A stretch of DNA of 64,000 nt from CAVTRI01 sp963737075 (GTDB taxonomy: Bacteria > Actinomycetota > Acidimicrobiia > Acidimicrobiales > Palsa-688), in assembly GCA_963737075.1 (NCBI GenBank), contig CAVTRI010000001.1:1364001-1428000 (forward strand), in the 5' to 3' direction. Position 1 is the stretch's first letter, and each line of letters starts with the position of its first letter. Shown piece by piece: positions 36,752-45,041 of this stretch. Position numbers and translations under genes: made by a program. The notes below the pieces were generated by a model. It made no database searches. It was not told where the DNA came from and was given only the letters and a program-made list of their open reading frames with translations.

Positions 36752-37602
36752 GCACCGTCGTCGTCGTGGGCGAGGCGGTCGCGTCCGCGGCCGCGGCCGC
36801 TACCTCCAGCGTGCTGCAGCACCGGAGTGCCCGCCGCGCGCCGCACCATGTCGGCCATCGTCTCCTGGGCCATCTCCTCACCCGGCCCGTGTGGCTGGCC
36901 GGACTCGCCGCCGCCGGCGTCGGGCTGGTCCTCCACACGGTCGCCCTGGCGGGTGGTGACCTCGCGCTCGTCCAGCCTTTGCTGATCTCCGGGGTGGTAT
37001 TCGCCCTTCCGGCGAGCGCGCTCCTGGAAAACCGGCGCCCCTCGGTCACGGAATGCCTCTGGGCGCTCTTGCTCGTGACGGGGCTCACGATGTTTTTGCT
37101 GGCGGCGCGTCCCTCGCGTGGTTGGGTCAATCTCGATGCCGACGTCCTGGCAATTGTCACGCTCGCGTCCTGCGGCGTCGTCGGCCTGACCGCTCTCGCC
37201 GGTTGGCGATGGCTGTCGCGTCACCGAGCCCTGGTCTTCGGTCTCGCGGCCGGGCTCGGATACGGCGTGACCGCCGCGCTCCTCAAGCAGACCGTTGCCG
37301 TTGGCAGCCACGGGGTCGTGTCCCTTTTGACCGACTGGCCGTTGTACGGGTTGGTGCTGCTGGGCGGGGCATCCCTCGTGCTCACTCAGCTCGCCTACCG
37401 GGCGGGACCGCTCGCCCGGTCGATGCCGGTCCTCACGTTCGCCGACCCCGCGGTTTCGATCGTCGTCGGGGCCTGCGCCTTCCACGAACTGCTCGCCAAC
37501 GATCCCGTCGCCATCCTGTCCGAGATCGCCGGGCTGGTCCTCACGGCCGTTGCCGCCACCCAGCTCGCGCGGCGCAGCCACCCCGTCCCCGTGACCGCCT
37601 GA
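36748..37602 (+). CDS. DMT-superfamily (EamA-like) transporter
   Basis: This 284-residue protein has nine to ten hydrophobic helices and the internal duplication expected of DMT permeases. It includes GGDLALVQPLLISGVVFALPAS in the first half and LTFADPAVSIVVGACAFHELL in the second. It probably exports a metabolite. Its GTG start overlaps the glycosyltransferase stop by four bases, so the two are co-translated. The two tandem arrays begin 49 bases after its end. Confidence 0.85.
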   Translation: MSTVVVVGEAVASAAAAATSSVLQHRSARRAPHHVGHRLLGHLLTRPVWLAGLAAAGVGLVLHTVALAGGDLALVQPLLISGVVFALPASALLENRRPSVTECLWALLLVTGLTMFLLAARPSRGWVNLDADVLAIVTLASCGVVGLTALAGWRWLSRHRALVFGLAAGLGYGVTAALLKQTVAVGSHGVVSLLTDWPLYGLVLLGGASLVLTQLAYRAGPLARSMPVLTFADPAVSIVVGACAFHELLANDPVAILSEIAGLVLTAVAATQLARRSHPVPVTA

Positions 37603-37650
37603 TGCACGTTTTCGTGCTTGTAGAGCATTCCGAGGCTGGCGTCGCGTCCG

Positions 37651-37857
37651 CGGGATGTGACCGATCGCGCCGTGTGCGTTGCGGCGGGTTCGAGCGTTCC
37701 GCGGGATGCGACCGATCGCGCCGTGTGCGTTGCGGCGGGGTCGAGCGTCACACGGGATGCGACCGATCGCGCCATGTGCCTTGCGGCGGGGTCGAGCGTT
37801 CCGCGGGATGCGACCGATCGCGCCATGTGCCTGGTTAAGGCGCGATCGAGCGTCACG
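37651..37857. repeat. Tandem array of four 51-bp units
   Basis: Units begin at 37651, 37702, 37753 and 37804 and carry CGGGATG(C)GACCGATCGCGCC, a TGTGC(G/C)TTGCGGCGGG segment and TCGAGCGT, with near-identity between copies. Copies alternate between TTCCGC and TCACAC before CGGGATG. There is no spacer between units. The period is divisible by three, so several frames stay open, but no gene start or domain supports translation. Confidence 0.9.
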
Positions 37858-37944
37858 CCACCGCCAAGGGGTGCGCGACAGCACCACATAGGTAGCCTGA
37901 CCGCGCCTCGTGTGCGCCGAAGGGTGCACGGTCGCGCCAAGACC

Positions 37945-38176
37945 CGCCAGTTGGCGCGATCTCGCCACTCCCAGGGCGGTCGGCGCCGCCAGTTGGCGCG
38001 ATCTCGCCACTCCCAGGGCGGTCGGCGCCGCCAGTTGGCGCGATCTCGCCACCCCCAGGGCGGTCGGCGCCGCCAGTTGGCGCGATCTCGCCACTCCCAG
38101 GGCGGTCGGCGCCGCCAGTTGGCGCGATCTCGCCACTCCCAGGGCGGTCGGCGCCGCCAGTTGGCGAGATCAATCG
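37945..38176. repeat. Tandem array of 42-bp units (five full, one partial)
   Basis: Units start at 37947, 37989, 38031, 38073, 38115 and 38157. Each reads CCAGTTGGCGCGATCTCGCC, then ACTCCCAGGGCGGTCGGCGC, then CG, with only one base change in the five full copies. The sixth is cut after CCAGTTGGCGAGATC. The nonamer GGCGCGATC of this unit is the inverse of GATCGCGCC in the 51-bp array next to it. The following 110 bp up to 38288 hold no gene. Confidence 0.92.
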
Positions 38177-38288
38177 CTCAAGGCCGAGGGGCCGCCGCTC
38201 ATCACCCGCAAGATCCTCAGCGCCCGCCCTCGAGGACTTCGCCAACCCTCGAGAAAGCGGAACGCAGCCGGGACGGAGCAGCCAGGTG

Positions 38289-38456
38289 CTACGGCCGGCG
38301 GGTCGGCCGATTCTCCACGCGGACCGGCACAAAGACCGGCGGCCGACGGCGCTCGAGGCGGGCCATGCCCAGCATCCACGCTCCACCCAGGACAGCGATG
38401 GCGACCGCGATGCCGGCGAGGAGCAGGATGGCTTCGAGCAACGAGACGACCGACAT
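38289..38456 (-). CDS. Small single-pass membrane protein
   Basis: This 55-residue protein begins MSVVSLLEAILLLAGIAVAI, which runs into one membrane helix (about 5-28). An arginine-rich cytoplasmic tail follows (MARLERRRPPVFVPVRVENR). There is no known domain. The helix followed by positive charges predicts an N-out, C-in topology. It lies downstream of gcvPB on the same strand, 55 bases after its stop, and may be the last gene of that operon. It is too small for a firm family call. Confidence 0.6.
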   Translation of the reverse strand: MSVVSLLEAILLLAGIAVAIAVLGGAWMLGMARLERRRPPVFVPVRVENRPTRRP

Positions 38457-38511
38457 GACACCAGTGAAGCCGGTCCGGCTTCCAACTCGCCGAGAACTGG
38501 CGAAGAAATGG

Positions 38512-39981
38512 CTAAGAATCCATGCCGGCAACGACGGCGTCCCACGTCGGCAGCAGCCGGCGAGCCGCCAGGGCTTCGTCGACGCGGCCGACCGGTGTAG
38601 TGCGCGGGGCCTGAGCGGCATCCTCGGGGTCCCCGGCTGCGATGGTGACGAGGGCGTCGGCGAGCGCGGCGAGGGTCTCGGGGCTCTCGGTCTCGGTTGG
38701 CTCAATCATGAGCGCCTCGTCCACGATCAGCGGGAAATAGACGGTCGGAGCGTGGAAGCCCTCTTCCAGCAGCCGCTTGGCCACGTCCAGAGCGCGCAAC
38801 CCCCCGGCCTTCTTCAGTGCGGTAGTGGAAGCTACAAACTCGTGCATGTTGGGGCGGTCGTAGGGCAGGTCGTACACACCGCGCAGGCGTGACCGCAGCC
38901 AGTTGGCGTTGAGCACCGCCCCTTCGGCCACCCTTCGGAGCCCGTCACCGCCGTTGGCCAGGATGTACGACCACGCACGCGCCAACGCGAGGGCGTTGCC
39001 GTGCCAGCCGTGGACGCGACCGATGCTGCGCGCCGGGGTCTCCCAGCGGAACACCCCGTCGTCGCCGCGGACCGGCAGCGGGCCGGGCAGGAAATCCGCC
39101 AGCCGAGCCGACACGGCCACCGGACCCGCCCCCGGGCCGCCTCCGCCGTGCGGCACGGCGAAGGTCTTGTGGAGGTTCATGTGCACGATGTCGAACCCCA
39201 TGTCGCCGGGCCGGGTCACCCCGAGGATGGCATTCAGGTTGGCGCCGTCGTAGTACAGCAGGCCGCCAACCCCATGCACCGCAGCCGCGATATCGGCGAT
39301 GTCCTCCTCGAACAGTCCTAGCGTGTTCGGGTTGGTGAGCATGATGCCTGCGACATCCTCATCGAGTCGATTCCGCAAGGCGGTCAGGTCGACGAGGCCC
39401 CGGTGATCAGAGGGCACGGTCACGGTCTCGTAGCCGCCCAGGGTGACTGACGCCGGGTTGGTGCCGTGCGCAGAGTCGGGGATGATCACCTTGGTGCGTT
39501 GCTGGCCGTGCGCAGCGTGCCACGCCCGCATGAGCAGCAGCCCGGTGAGCTCCCCCGCCGCGCCGGCCGGCGGCTGCAGGGTGGCCGCGTGCATGCCGGT
39601 GATCGTGCAAAGGGTGTCGGCCAGCGACCAGAGCAACTCCAGCCATCCCTGGGTGACCGTCGCCGGCGCCGCCGGGTGGGCGTCGGCCAGGCCAGCGAGT
39701 GCGGCGGCGTCGTCGCACAGCTTGGGATTGTACTTCATGGTGCACGACCCGAGAGGGTAGGCACCCAGATCGACGGAGTACTGCCGGTGGGAGAGCCGGG
39801 TGACATGGGCGACCAGGTCTCGCTCCGAGACCTCGGTCAGGTCCACGGGCGCGTCGCGAAGATGCTCGATAGGGAGCAGGTCCTCGGCCTCCCACTCGGG
39901 TATCTCCGTCGACCGAAACGACGCTGCCCGCCGGCCGGGGCTCGAGTACTCGAAGATCGTAGGCTCGTGGTCACGGCCCAT
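38512..39981 (-). CDS. gcvPB: Glycine decarboxylase subunit 2 (P-protein, PLP-binding)
   Basis: This 489-residue subunit carries the pyridoxal-phosphate lysine in HMNLHKTFAVPHGGGGPG. It also has the family blocks GSCTMKYNPKL, LQPPAGAAGELTGLL, HGTNPASV and MIEPTETES. Together with GcvPA it decarboxylates glycine and loads the aminomethyl group on lipoyl-GcvH. I start it at ATG 39981; an upstream GTG would only add low-complexity sequence. It is the last glycine-cleavage gene in the operon, 86 bases after gcvPA. Confidence 0.95.
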   Translation of the reverse strand: MGRDHEPTIFEYSSPGRRAASFRSTEIPEWEAEDLLPIEHLRDAPVDLTEVSERDLVAHVTRLSHRQYSVDLGAYPLGSCTMKYNPKLCDDAAALAGLADAHPAAPATVTQGWLELLWSLADTLCTITGMHAATLQPPAGAAGELTGLLLMRAWHAAHGQQRTKVIIPDSAHGTNPASVTLGGYETVTVPSDHRGLVDLTALRNRLDEDVAGIMLTNPNTLGLFEEDIADIAAAVHGVGGLLYYDGANLNAILGVTRPGDMGFDIVHMNLHKTFAVPHGGGGPGAGPVAVSARLADFLPGPLPVRGDDGVFRWETPARSIGRVHGWHGNALALARAWSYILANGGDGLRRVAEGAVLNANWLRSRLRGVYDLPYDRPNMHEFVASTTALKKAGGLRALDVAKRLLEEGFHAPTVYFPLIVDEALMIEPTETESPETLAALADALVTIAAGDPEDAAQAPRTTPVGRVDEALAARRLLPTWDAVVAGMDS

Positions 39982-40012
39982 CAGGGGGGCGCTCGTCGCG
40001 CGGCCGCCCGCC

Positions 40013-40080
40013 CCGGTCACTGGTCCACCATCCGTTGGACAGTGGCCCAGCCGGCCTCCCGGGCCGGTCACTGGACCACC
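40013..40080. repeat. 17-bp direct repeat at the gcvPA-gcvPB junction
   Basis: CCGGTCACTGG(T/A)CCACC occurs at 40013-40029 and 40064-40080 with one mismatch. The second copy contains the gcvPA stop codon. A small duplication of the gcvPA end is the simplest explanation. Confidence 0.6.
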
Positions 40081-41435
40081 TTCTCGAATGCGGCCGCGAA
40101 GGCGTCGATCTCGGTCCGTGTCCGCTTCTCTGTGACCGCGACCAGCAACCCGTCGCTGCCGTCGGTCACGACCCCGCCGGCGGCGCCGAACGGCACTCCG
40201 GCGAGGAAACCCTCCTCCGCCAGGCGCTCGACGGCTGTCGAGGGGTCGATCGGCAGCCGCAGCGCGAACTCGCGGACCGTCGGGGCGTCGGCCCACGGGG
40301 TGACGCCAGGGATGGCCAGCAACGCTTCCCGGGCGTAGCGGGTGCCCCGGGCGCACTGAAGGGCCAGCTCTCGCAGCCCCGCGGTGCCCAGCCACGACAA
40401 CTGGATCATGCACGCCACCGCGATCAGGGTCTGGTTGGTGCACACGTTGGAGGACGCCTTCTCCCGGCGGATGTCCTGTTCCCGGGCCCGCAGCGTGGTC
40501 ACGTAGGCCGGGCGTCCTTGATTGTCGATCGTCCGCCCCACAAGCCGGCCTGGGAGGCGGCGCACGTGCTCCTGGCGGCAGGCGAAGAGGCCGAGGTACG
40601 GGCCCCCGAACGACAGCGGCGTCCCGAACGGCTGCCCCTCCCCCACGGCCACGTCGGCGCCGTCGTCACCCGGCGAGCGGAGCAGCCCGGCGGCCACCGG
40701 GTCGAAGCCGACTAGCAGGTGCGCACGGTGACGGTCGGCGACCGCCCGGGCGTTGCGCACGTCCTCGACCACCCCGAGGTAGTTGGGGCTGGTGAGGAGC
40801 AGTGCGGCCGGCGGGTCGGCCCCGATCGCGGCCTCGGCCGCCTCCACCGCCGCGAAGTCCGTCCGCCCGTCGCGGAGGGGGGCGTCGACCAGCCGGTGGC
40901 CGGTGCCGGCGGCGAACGTGGCGAGGACCGCTCGCCAGTGCGGCGCGATGCCCCCCGATACCCACACGGTGGACCGGCGGGTGGACGCCGCAGCCAGGTT
41001 GGTCGCCTCGACCGCTGCGCTCGACCCGTCGTAGAGGGATGCGTTGGCTACGGGCAGCCCGGCGAGGCGTGAAATCAGAGTCTGGTATTCGAACAACGCC
41101 TGGAGCACACCCTGCGCCACTTCCGGCTGGTAAGGCGTATAGGCGGTGACGAATTCGGAGCGGAACGTCAGGCTGCGGGTGGCTGCGGGCACGTGGTGGT
41201 CGTAGGCCCCGGCTCCGGCGAAGCACACCAGATCTGTGCCCACCTTGTTGGCGGCCGCCAGCCTCCTCATCTCGGCGTCGACGTCGGGCTCGCTCAGACC
41301 ATCAGGCACTTCGAGTCCGCCGGCCAGGCGGAGGGCCGCCGGGACGACGTCGAACAGCTCGTCCAACGAGGACAAGCCGATGTCGGCCAGCATCGACGCC
41401 ACTTCAGTATCGGTATGGGGGACGTAGTGACCCAC
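40068..41435 (-). CDS. gcvPA: Glycine decarboxylase subunit 1
   Basis: This 455-residue subunit has the N-terminal signature of two-subunit P-proteins (GHYVPHTDTEVASMLADIGL). It continues with FAGAGAYDHHVPAATRSL, PYQPEVAQGVLQALFEYQTL, ANASLYDGSSAAVEA and SSNVCTNQTL. It pairs with GcvPB to form the alpha2beta2 decarboxylase found in many Gram-positive and some actinobacterial lineages; mycobacteria instead have a single fused GcvP. The start is GTG 41435, eight bases after the gcvT stop. Confidence 0.95.
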   Translation of the reverse strand: MGHYVPHTDTEVASMLADIGLSSLDELFDVVPAALRLAGGLEVPDGLSEPDVDAEMRRLAAANKVGTDLVCFAGAGAYDHHVPAATRSLTFRSEFVTAYTPYQPEVAQGVLQALFEYQTLISRLAGLPVANASLYDGSSAAVEATNLAAASTRRSTVWVSGGIAPHWRAVLATFAAGTGHRLVDAPLRDGRTDFAAVEAAEAAIGADPPAALLLTSPNYLGVVEDVRNARAVADRHRAHLLVGFDPVAAGLLRSPGDDGADVAVGEGQPFGTPLSFGGPYLGLFACRQEHVRRLPGRLVGRTIDNQGRPAYVTTLRAREQDIRREKASSNVCTNQTLIAVACMIQLSWLGTAGLRELALQCARGTRYAREALLAIPGVTPWADAPTVREFALRLPIDPSTAVERLAEEGFLAGVPFGAAGGVVTDGSDGLLVAVTEKRTRTEIDAFAAAFEKVVQ

Positions 41436-41443
41436 GGAGCGAC

Positions 41444-42511
41444 TCAGCCCTTCTGCTTGGCGACGAACGGCAACGGCACCACATGACCCGCGAGCCGGCG
41501 GCCCCGCAGGTCGAGCTCGACCGCGGTGCCGGGCGCCAGTGAGGGGTCGCCGAGGACCAGGGCGATGCCGTGGCCGAGCACGGGCGAGAAGTTGCCGCTC
41601 GTCACGGTACCAACCTCGTCGCCCGTTTCAGTTGCCAGCACGGTGGCACCGGCGCGCGGGGGCTGGCGGCCGTCAGTAGCCACGCCGAACAGGCGGCGGG
41701 TGGTGCCTTCGCTGCGTTCTTTTTCCAACGCGGCACGGCCCCGGAAGCCGCCCGGTTTGTTCCAGGCCACCACCCAACCCAGCCCGGCCTGGAGCGGCGA
41801 GATGTCGGGACCGAGCTCGTGCCCATGCAACGGCAAGGCGGCTTCGAGGCGCAGCGTGTCCCGGGCGCCGAGCCCGGCCGGCCGGACCCCGGCGGCGAGA
41901 ACGGCCTCCCACAGCGACGCCGCCGCCTCGGCGGCGATCGCGCACTCGACGCCGTCCTCTCCCGTGTATCCGGTCCCGGCGGCTATAGCCGGCGTGCCCT
42001 CCCACCTCCACGAGGTCACACGGAACCGGCCGACCGCGGCGGCGTCCGGGGCCACTGCCGCCAGCCGCTCGCGGGCGTGCGGGCCCTGCACGGCGATCAC
42101 CGCTCGGTTGGCCGTCACATCCTCGCCTCCGAGCGCCTCCAGCACCCGGGCCGTGTTCGACGCGTTCGGCATGACGTCGAATCGCTCCGCTTCCACCCAC
42201 CACACGATGATGTCGTCGAGCACGCCGCCCTCGTCATCCAGGAGGTGGGTGTACTGAGCCCGGCCCGGCCCGATTTTCCGCAGATCGTTGGTGAGGGTCC
42301 CCTGCAGCTGGTCGAACGCCTGAGATCCCCGGACCCGGACGCTTCCGAGGTGGCTGACGTCGAAGGCCACCGCGTCCCGTCTACACGCCAAATGTTCAGC
42401 GATCGTGCCGTCCGGATATGCGAGGGGCATTTCCCACCCGCCGAACTCGACCATTTTTGCTCCGAGCGCCCGGTGGCAGCCGTCGAGCGGCGAACGACGG
42501 GCCGACGTCAC
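41444..42511 (-). CDS. gcvT: Aminomethyltransferase (T-protein of glycine cleavage)
   Basis: This 355-residue enzyme transfers the methylene group from GcvH to tetrahydrofolate, releasing ammonia. It has the family blocks GAKMVEFGGWEMPL, FDVSHLGSV, the folate-binding GYTGEDGVE and LGARDTLRLEAALPLHGHEL. Residues LGWVVAWNKPGGFRG and VGTVTSGNFSPVLGHGIAL mark the C-terminal barrel. Its GTG start overlaps the MerR stop by four bases, which places glycine cleavage in one transcript with that regulator. Confidence 0.95.
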   Translation of the reverse strand: MTSARRSPLDGCHRALGAKMVEFGGWEMPLAYPDGTIAEHLACRRDAVAFDVSHLGSVRVRGSQAFDQLQGTLTNDLRKIGPGRAQYTHLLDDEGGVLDDIIVWWVEAERFDVMPNASNTARVLEALGGEDVTANRAVIAVQGPHARERLAAVAPDAAAVGRFRVTSWRWEGTPAIAAGTGYTGEDGVECAIAAEAAASLWEAVLAAGVRPAGLGARDTLRLEAALPLHGHELGPDISPLQAGLGWVVAWNKPGGFRGRAALEKERSEGTTRRLFGVATDGRQPPRAGATVLATETGDEVGTVTSGNFSPVLGHGIALVLGDPSLAPGTAVELDLRGRRLAGHVVPLPFVAKQKG

Positions 42512-43008
42512 CGGGTGGAGCTTACCGTCCTCCCCCCTTCGGGTAGCTGATCGGAGACGGGTTCGGGGGCGGACAGGCCAAGCCGGGTGATCGCGGAGTG
42601 GATCTCCGACACGACCCTGTCGAGAGGCACGATGTTAAGCACCGTCTGACCGCCCTTGAGCAGGTCGATGATTTCCTCGCCAGTACGGGCGAGAACCGTC
42701 CGGGCACCGTCGATCACCAGGTTGGCGGTCGCGACGTCACCTCCGCTCGCCCGCAGGCAGTCGATCGCCCGCCGGGCCTGCTTGAGGCTGATCCCCGCGT
42801 CCAGGAGCCGCTTGATGACTTTCAGCTGCACCAGGTCGGTGTACGAGTAACGCCGCTGCGTCCCGCTGCCCCGAGCGTCGCTGAGAGACGGGCGGAGGAG
42901 GTCTGTCCTCGCCCAATAGTCCAGCTGGCGGTAGGTGATGCCCACGATGGAGCACACCTGGGGCCCCCGGTAGCCAAGCTCGGCCTCGCCAGCAGCGATG
43001 ACAGTCAC
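42508..43008 (-). CDS. MerR-family regulator (Rv1830-type)
   Basis: This 166-residue regulator has a MerR helix-turn-helix at about 17-85: VCSIVGITYRQLDYWARTDLLRPS, then GSGTQRRYSYTDLVQLKVIKRLLDAG. A helical effector or dimer domain follows. There are no cysteine metal ligands. By position next to the DUF151 nuclease and the glycine-cleavage genes it corresponds to mycobacterial Rv1830. Translation of gcvT is coupled to it by a four-base overlap, so it may control the glycine-cleavage genes. The start is GTG. Confidence 0.88.
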   Translation of the reverse strand: MTVIAAGEAELGYRGPQVCSIVGITYRQLDYWARTDLLRPSLSDARGSGTQRRYSYTDLVQLKVIKRLLDAGISLKQARRAIDCLRASGGDVATANLVIDGARTVLARTGEEIIDLLKGGQTVLNIVPLDRVVSEIHSAITRLGLSAPEPVSDQLPEGGRTVSSTR

Positions 43009-43085
43009 CTCGGCCTCCCTCCGGGATCACAGACGGGTAGTTACGCCAGTGTGCTCGACGCCGGCGAAGGCCGCAACCGGCCAGG

Positions 43086-43586
43086 TCAGGACTCGAAGTC
43101 CTCGGGGTTGACACCCTCGATGAACTGGCGGAACTCGGACACCAGGTCGTCGGCTTCCTCGCTCGCCTCCTCCACCTCCTCGGTCTGCAGGATGACCCCT
43201 TCAGACTCGATGAGGGCGTCTTCGGCGTAAATGGTGGCGTTGACTCGAGCCGCCAGGGCGATGGCGTCCGAGGGCCGGGCGGACACGGTGTGGGTCTCCC
43301 CTCTCGCGCGCAGGCGGATCTCAGCGAAGAAGGTTCGGTCGCGCAGTTCGGTGATGACAACGCAGTCCACGGTGGCGCCCAACTCGGTCAGCAGGTCTCG
43401 CATCAGATCGTGCGTCATCGGCCGCGGCGTCACGACACCCTGCAGGGCATAAGCGATGGCTTGAGCCTCGGCAGCTCCGATGTAGATCGGCAACGTCCGA
43501 TTTGCACCGTCGGCCTCTTGGAGCAGAAGGATCGGCGTCTGGGACGGCAGCTCGACCCGCACGGCGGTGAGGCGCATCTCCACCAT
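43086..43586 (-). CDS. Bifunctional nuclease domain protein (DUF151/BFN)
   Basis: This 166-residue protein has the DUF151 core: LLLQEADGANRTLPIYIGAAEAQAIAYALQG, then RPMTHDLMRDLL and SARPSDAIALAARV near residue 105. Plant relatives show DNase and RNase activity; the bacterial role is uncertain. A Glu/Asp-rich tail (about 130-166) follows. It lies between two MerR genes in the same order as Rv1829 in mycobacteria, which strengthens the identification. It is a cytoplasmic single-domain protein. Confidence 0.92.
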   Translation of the reverse strand: MVEMRLTAVRVELPSQTPILLLQEADGANRTLPIYIGAAEAQAIAYALQGVVTPRPMTHDLMRDLLTELGATVDCVVITELRDRTFFAEIRLRARGETHTVSARPSDAIALAARVNATIYAEDALIESEGVILQTEEVEEASEEADDLVSEFRQFIEGVNPEDFES

Positions 43587-43645
43587 GGTCCGACGATACC
43601 GCCGCGCGGACCGGACGGGTCAGAGCCTCAGGTGGGGCTGCGGCG

Positions 43646-44545
43646 CTAGAGCCTGATATCGCGGAGGGCTTGATGCACCAATGCTGCACGCAGCTGTCCG
43701 CCGAGGTCCTCCAGCTCGGCCAGGTCGGCTACTGCCTGCTCCCGGGCTTCGGGATTGCGTTGGCGCAGAAGCGGCAGCACCAGCTGTTCGAACAGCCCGG
43801 CCTCCCGGTCCGCGGAGTTGCGCCAGGCCCGCAAGTGGCGGGGTTCGACGCCGCGGTCGGCGAACCGGCAGGCCGTGATGGCAACCGCCAATGCGTCGAG
43901 GCCGTAATAGTGCACACTCCCGGTGCGCCCCTCCGGCCTGAGCAGCCCGTAGTCGGCCATCTCGCCCACAAGTGCCGGTGTGCTTCCGACCGCGGCTGCC
44001 AGCTCGTCGATCGTGTACGTCGCCGGCGCCTCGTCACCGGGGCCCTCGCTGAGAGCCGGCCGTGGGCGCCGACCGCCCCGACGGGCCTGTCTGTTGTCAG
44101 GGGCCCGATAGCCAGCGCCGGGATCCTCCACCGAGATCGGGTCCGCCTCCGGGGTGCCGCCGCCATTCGCCTCCGCGTCTGCGACCCGGGCAACCGGTTG
44201 CCGGATGTCGGGCGTTGCCGAGAGCAGCCCGGGCTGGTCATCCGCCGGGTCGGGGACGTCCCCTAGTTCCAGCACCGGGTCGCCCTCGGCGGGGTCGTCG
44301 CTCGACGCTGACAGGCGGCCTCTGATGACCTTGAGCGGCAGAAAGTTCTCCCGTTGCTGACGCAGAATCCAACGCAACCGTTCGACGTCATGGTCGTAGA
44401 ACTTGCGGTAGCCGGACGGCGTCCGTTCGGGATCGACCAAACCCTGGCTTTCGAGGAAGCGGATCTTAGAAATAGTTACATCCGGGAATTCCTCCCGTAG
44501 GAGAGACAAGACCTCCCCGATGGACAGGTGGGAGCGCTCGGGCAC
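43646..44545 (-). CDS. ftsR: MerR-family cell-division regulator FtsR (Rv1828-type)
   Basis: This 299-residue protein has an N-terminal MerR domain (SIGEVLSLLREEFPDVTISKIRFLES, then SGYRKFYDHDVERLRWILR). A variable acidic linker (about 80-165) and a C-terminal second helix-turn-helix-like region (YTIDELAAAVGSTPALVGEMADYGLL) with a helical end follow. This two-domain layout and the position after the FHA gene match Rv1828/FtsR, which activates ftsZ in corynebacteria. The linker is longer than in mycobacteria. It starts three bases after the FHA stop. Confidence 0.88.
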   Translation of the reverse strand: MPERSHLSIGEVLSLLREEFPDVTISKIRFLESQGLVDPERTPSGYRKFYDHDVERLRWILRQQRENFLPLKVIRGRLSASSDDPAEGDPVLELGDVPDPADDQPGLLSATPDIRQPVARVADAEANGGGTPEADPISVEDPGAGYRAPDNRQARRGGRRPRPALSEGPGDEAPATYTIDELAAAVGSTPALVGEMADYGLLRPEGRTGSVHYYGLDALAVAITACRFADRGVEPRHLRAWRNSADREAGLFEQLVLPLLRQRNPEAREQAVADLAELEDLGGQLRAALVHQALRDIRL

Positions 44546-44548
44546 CGC

Positions 44549-45031
44549 CTAGCTGCTCCGCACCTCGGCGAGAAACACCAGCTGGAATTTACCGATCTGC
44601 AGCACGTCGCCATTGCGCATATCCGCCTCCTCGATCCGCTCGCGATTGAGATATGTCCCATTCAACGACCCCACGTCGCGTACCCCGTAGGCGTCGTCAC
44701 GGCGAGAGATCTCGGCGTGACGGCGCGAGACGGTGACGTCGTCCAAGAAGATATCGCTCTCGGGGTGACGGCCAACCGTGGTGAGATCGTCCCTCAGTGC
44801 GAAGCGTGACCCAGCGTTGGGTCCCCGTCGCACCACCAGCATTCCGGTCTCGACACGCTCCTCGACGGGGACACCGAGCTCGTCCTCGCCGAGTTCGACA
44901 GGTGAGAGGGTGACGGTCGTCGCCGACGGGTCGCTCTGCACTGGTCGTTCGAGAACGGCGCCGCACGACGAGCAAAAGTTCGAGTCTTCCGGGTTTCGGT
45001 GCCCGCAGCGATTGCAAAAGATGGCGGTCAC
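44549..45031 (-). CDS. GarA-like FHA protein with an N-terminal zinc ribbon
   Basis: This 160-residue protein joins a zinc ribbon (Cys 6, 9, 20 and 23: FCNRCG...FCSSCG) to an FHA domain at about 65-155. The phosphothreonine-binding residues are Gly87-Arg88, Ser102, His105 and Asn124. A Thr-Thr pair at 38-39 before the FHA domain resembles the ETTS phosphorylation site through which GarA silences itself and controls 2-oxoglutarate metabolism. Mycobacterial GarA has no zinc ribbon, so this is an extended form. I chose GTG 45031. It lies ten bases after gcvH. Confidence 0.88.
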   Translation of the reverse strand: MTAIFCNRCGHRNPEDSNFCSSCGAVLERPVQSDPSATTVTLSPVELGEDELGVPVEERVETGMLVVRRGPNAGSRFALRDDLTTVGRHPESDIFLDDVTVSRRHAEISRRDDAYGVRDVGSLNGTYLNRERIEEADMRNGDVLQIGKFQLVFLAEVRSS

Positions 45032-45041
45032 CTCGCCCACC

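Noticed and set aside
36373..38136. Long minus-strand frame with 14-residue repeats ARSRQLAAPTALGV
   Set aside because: The frame is open because the 42-bp unit is divisible by three. It runs antisense through the DMT and glycosyltransferase genes.
37651..38176. Possible CRISPR array
   Set aside because: Units are contiguous with no variable spacers, repeats are longer than usual and no cas genes are present.
42400..42600. Glycine riboswitch in front of gcvT
   Set aside because: gcvT overlaps the MerR stop by four bases, so there is no leader in which a riboswitch could lie, and none is seen before gcvH.
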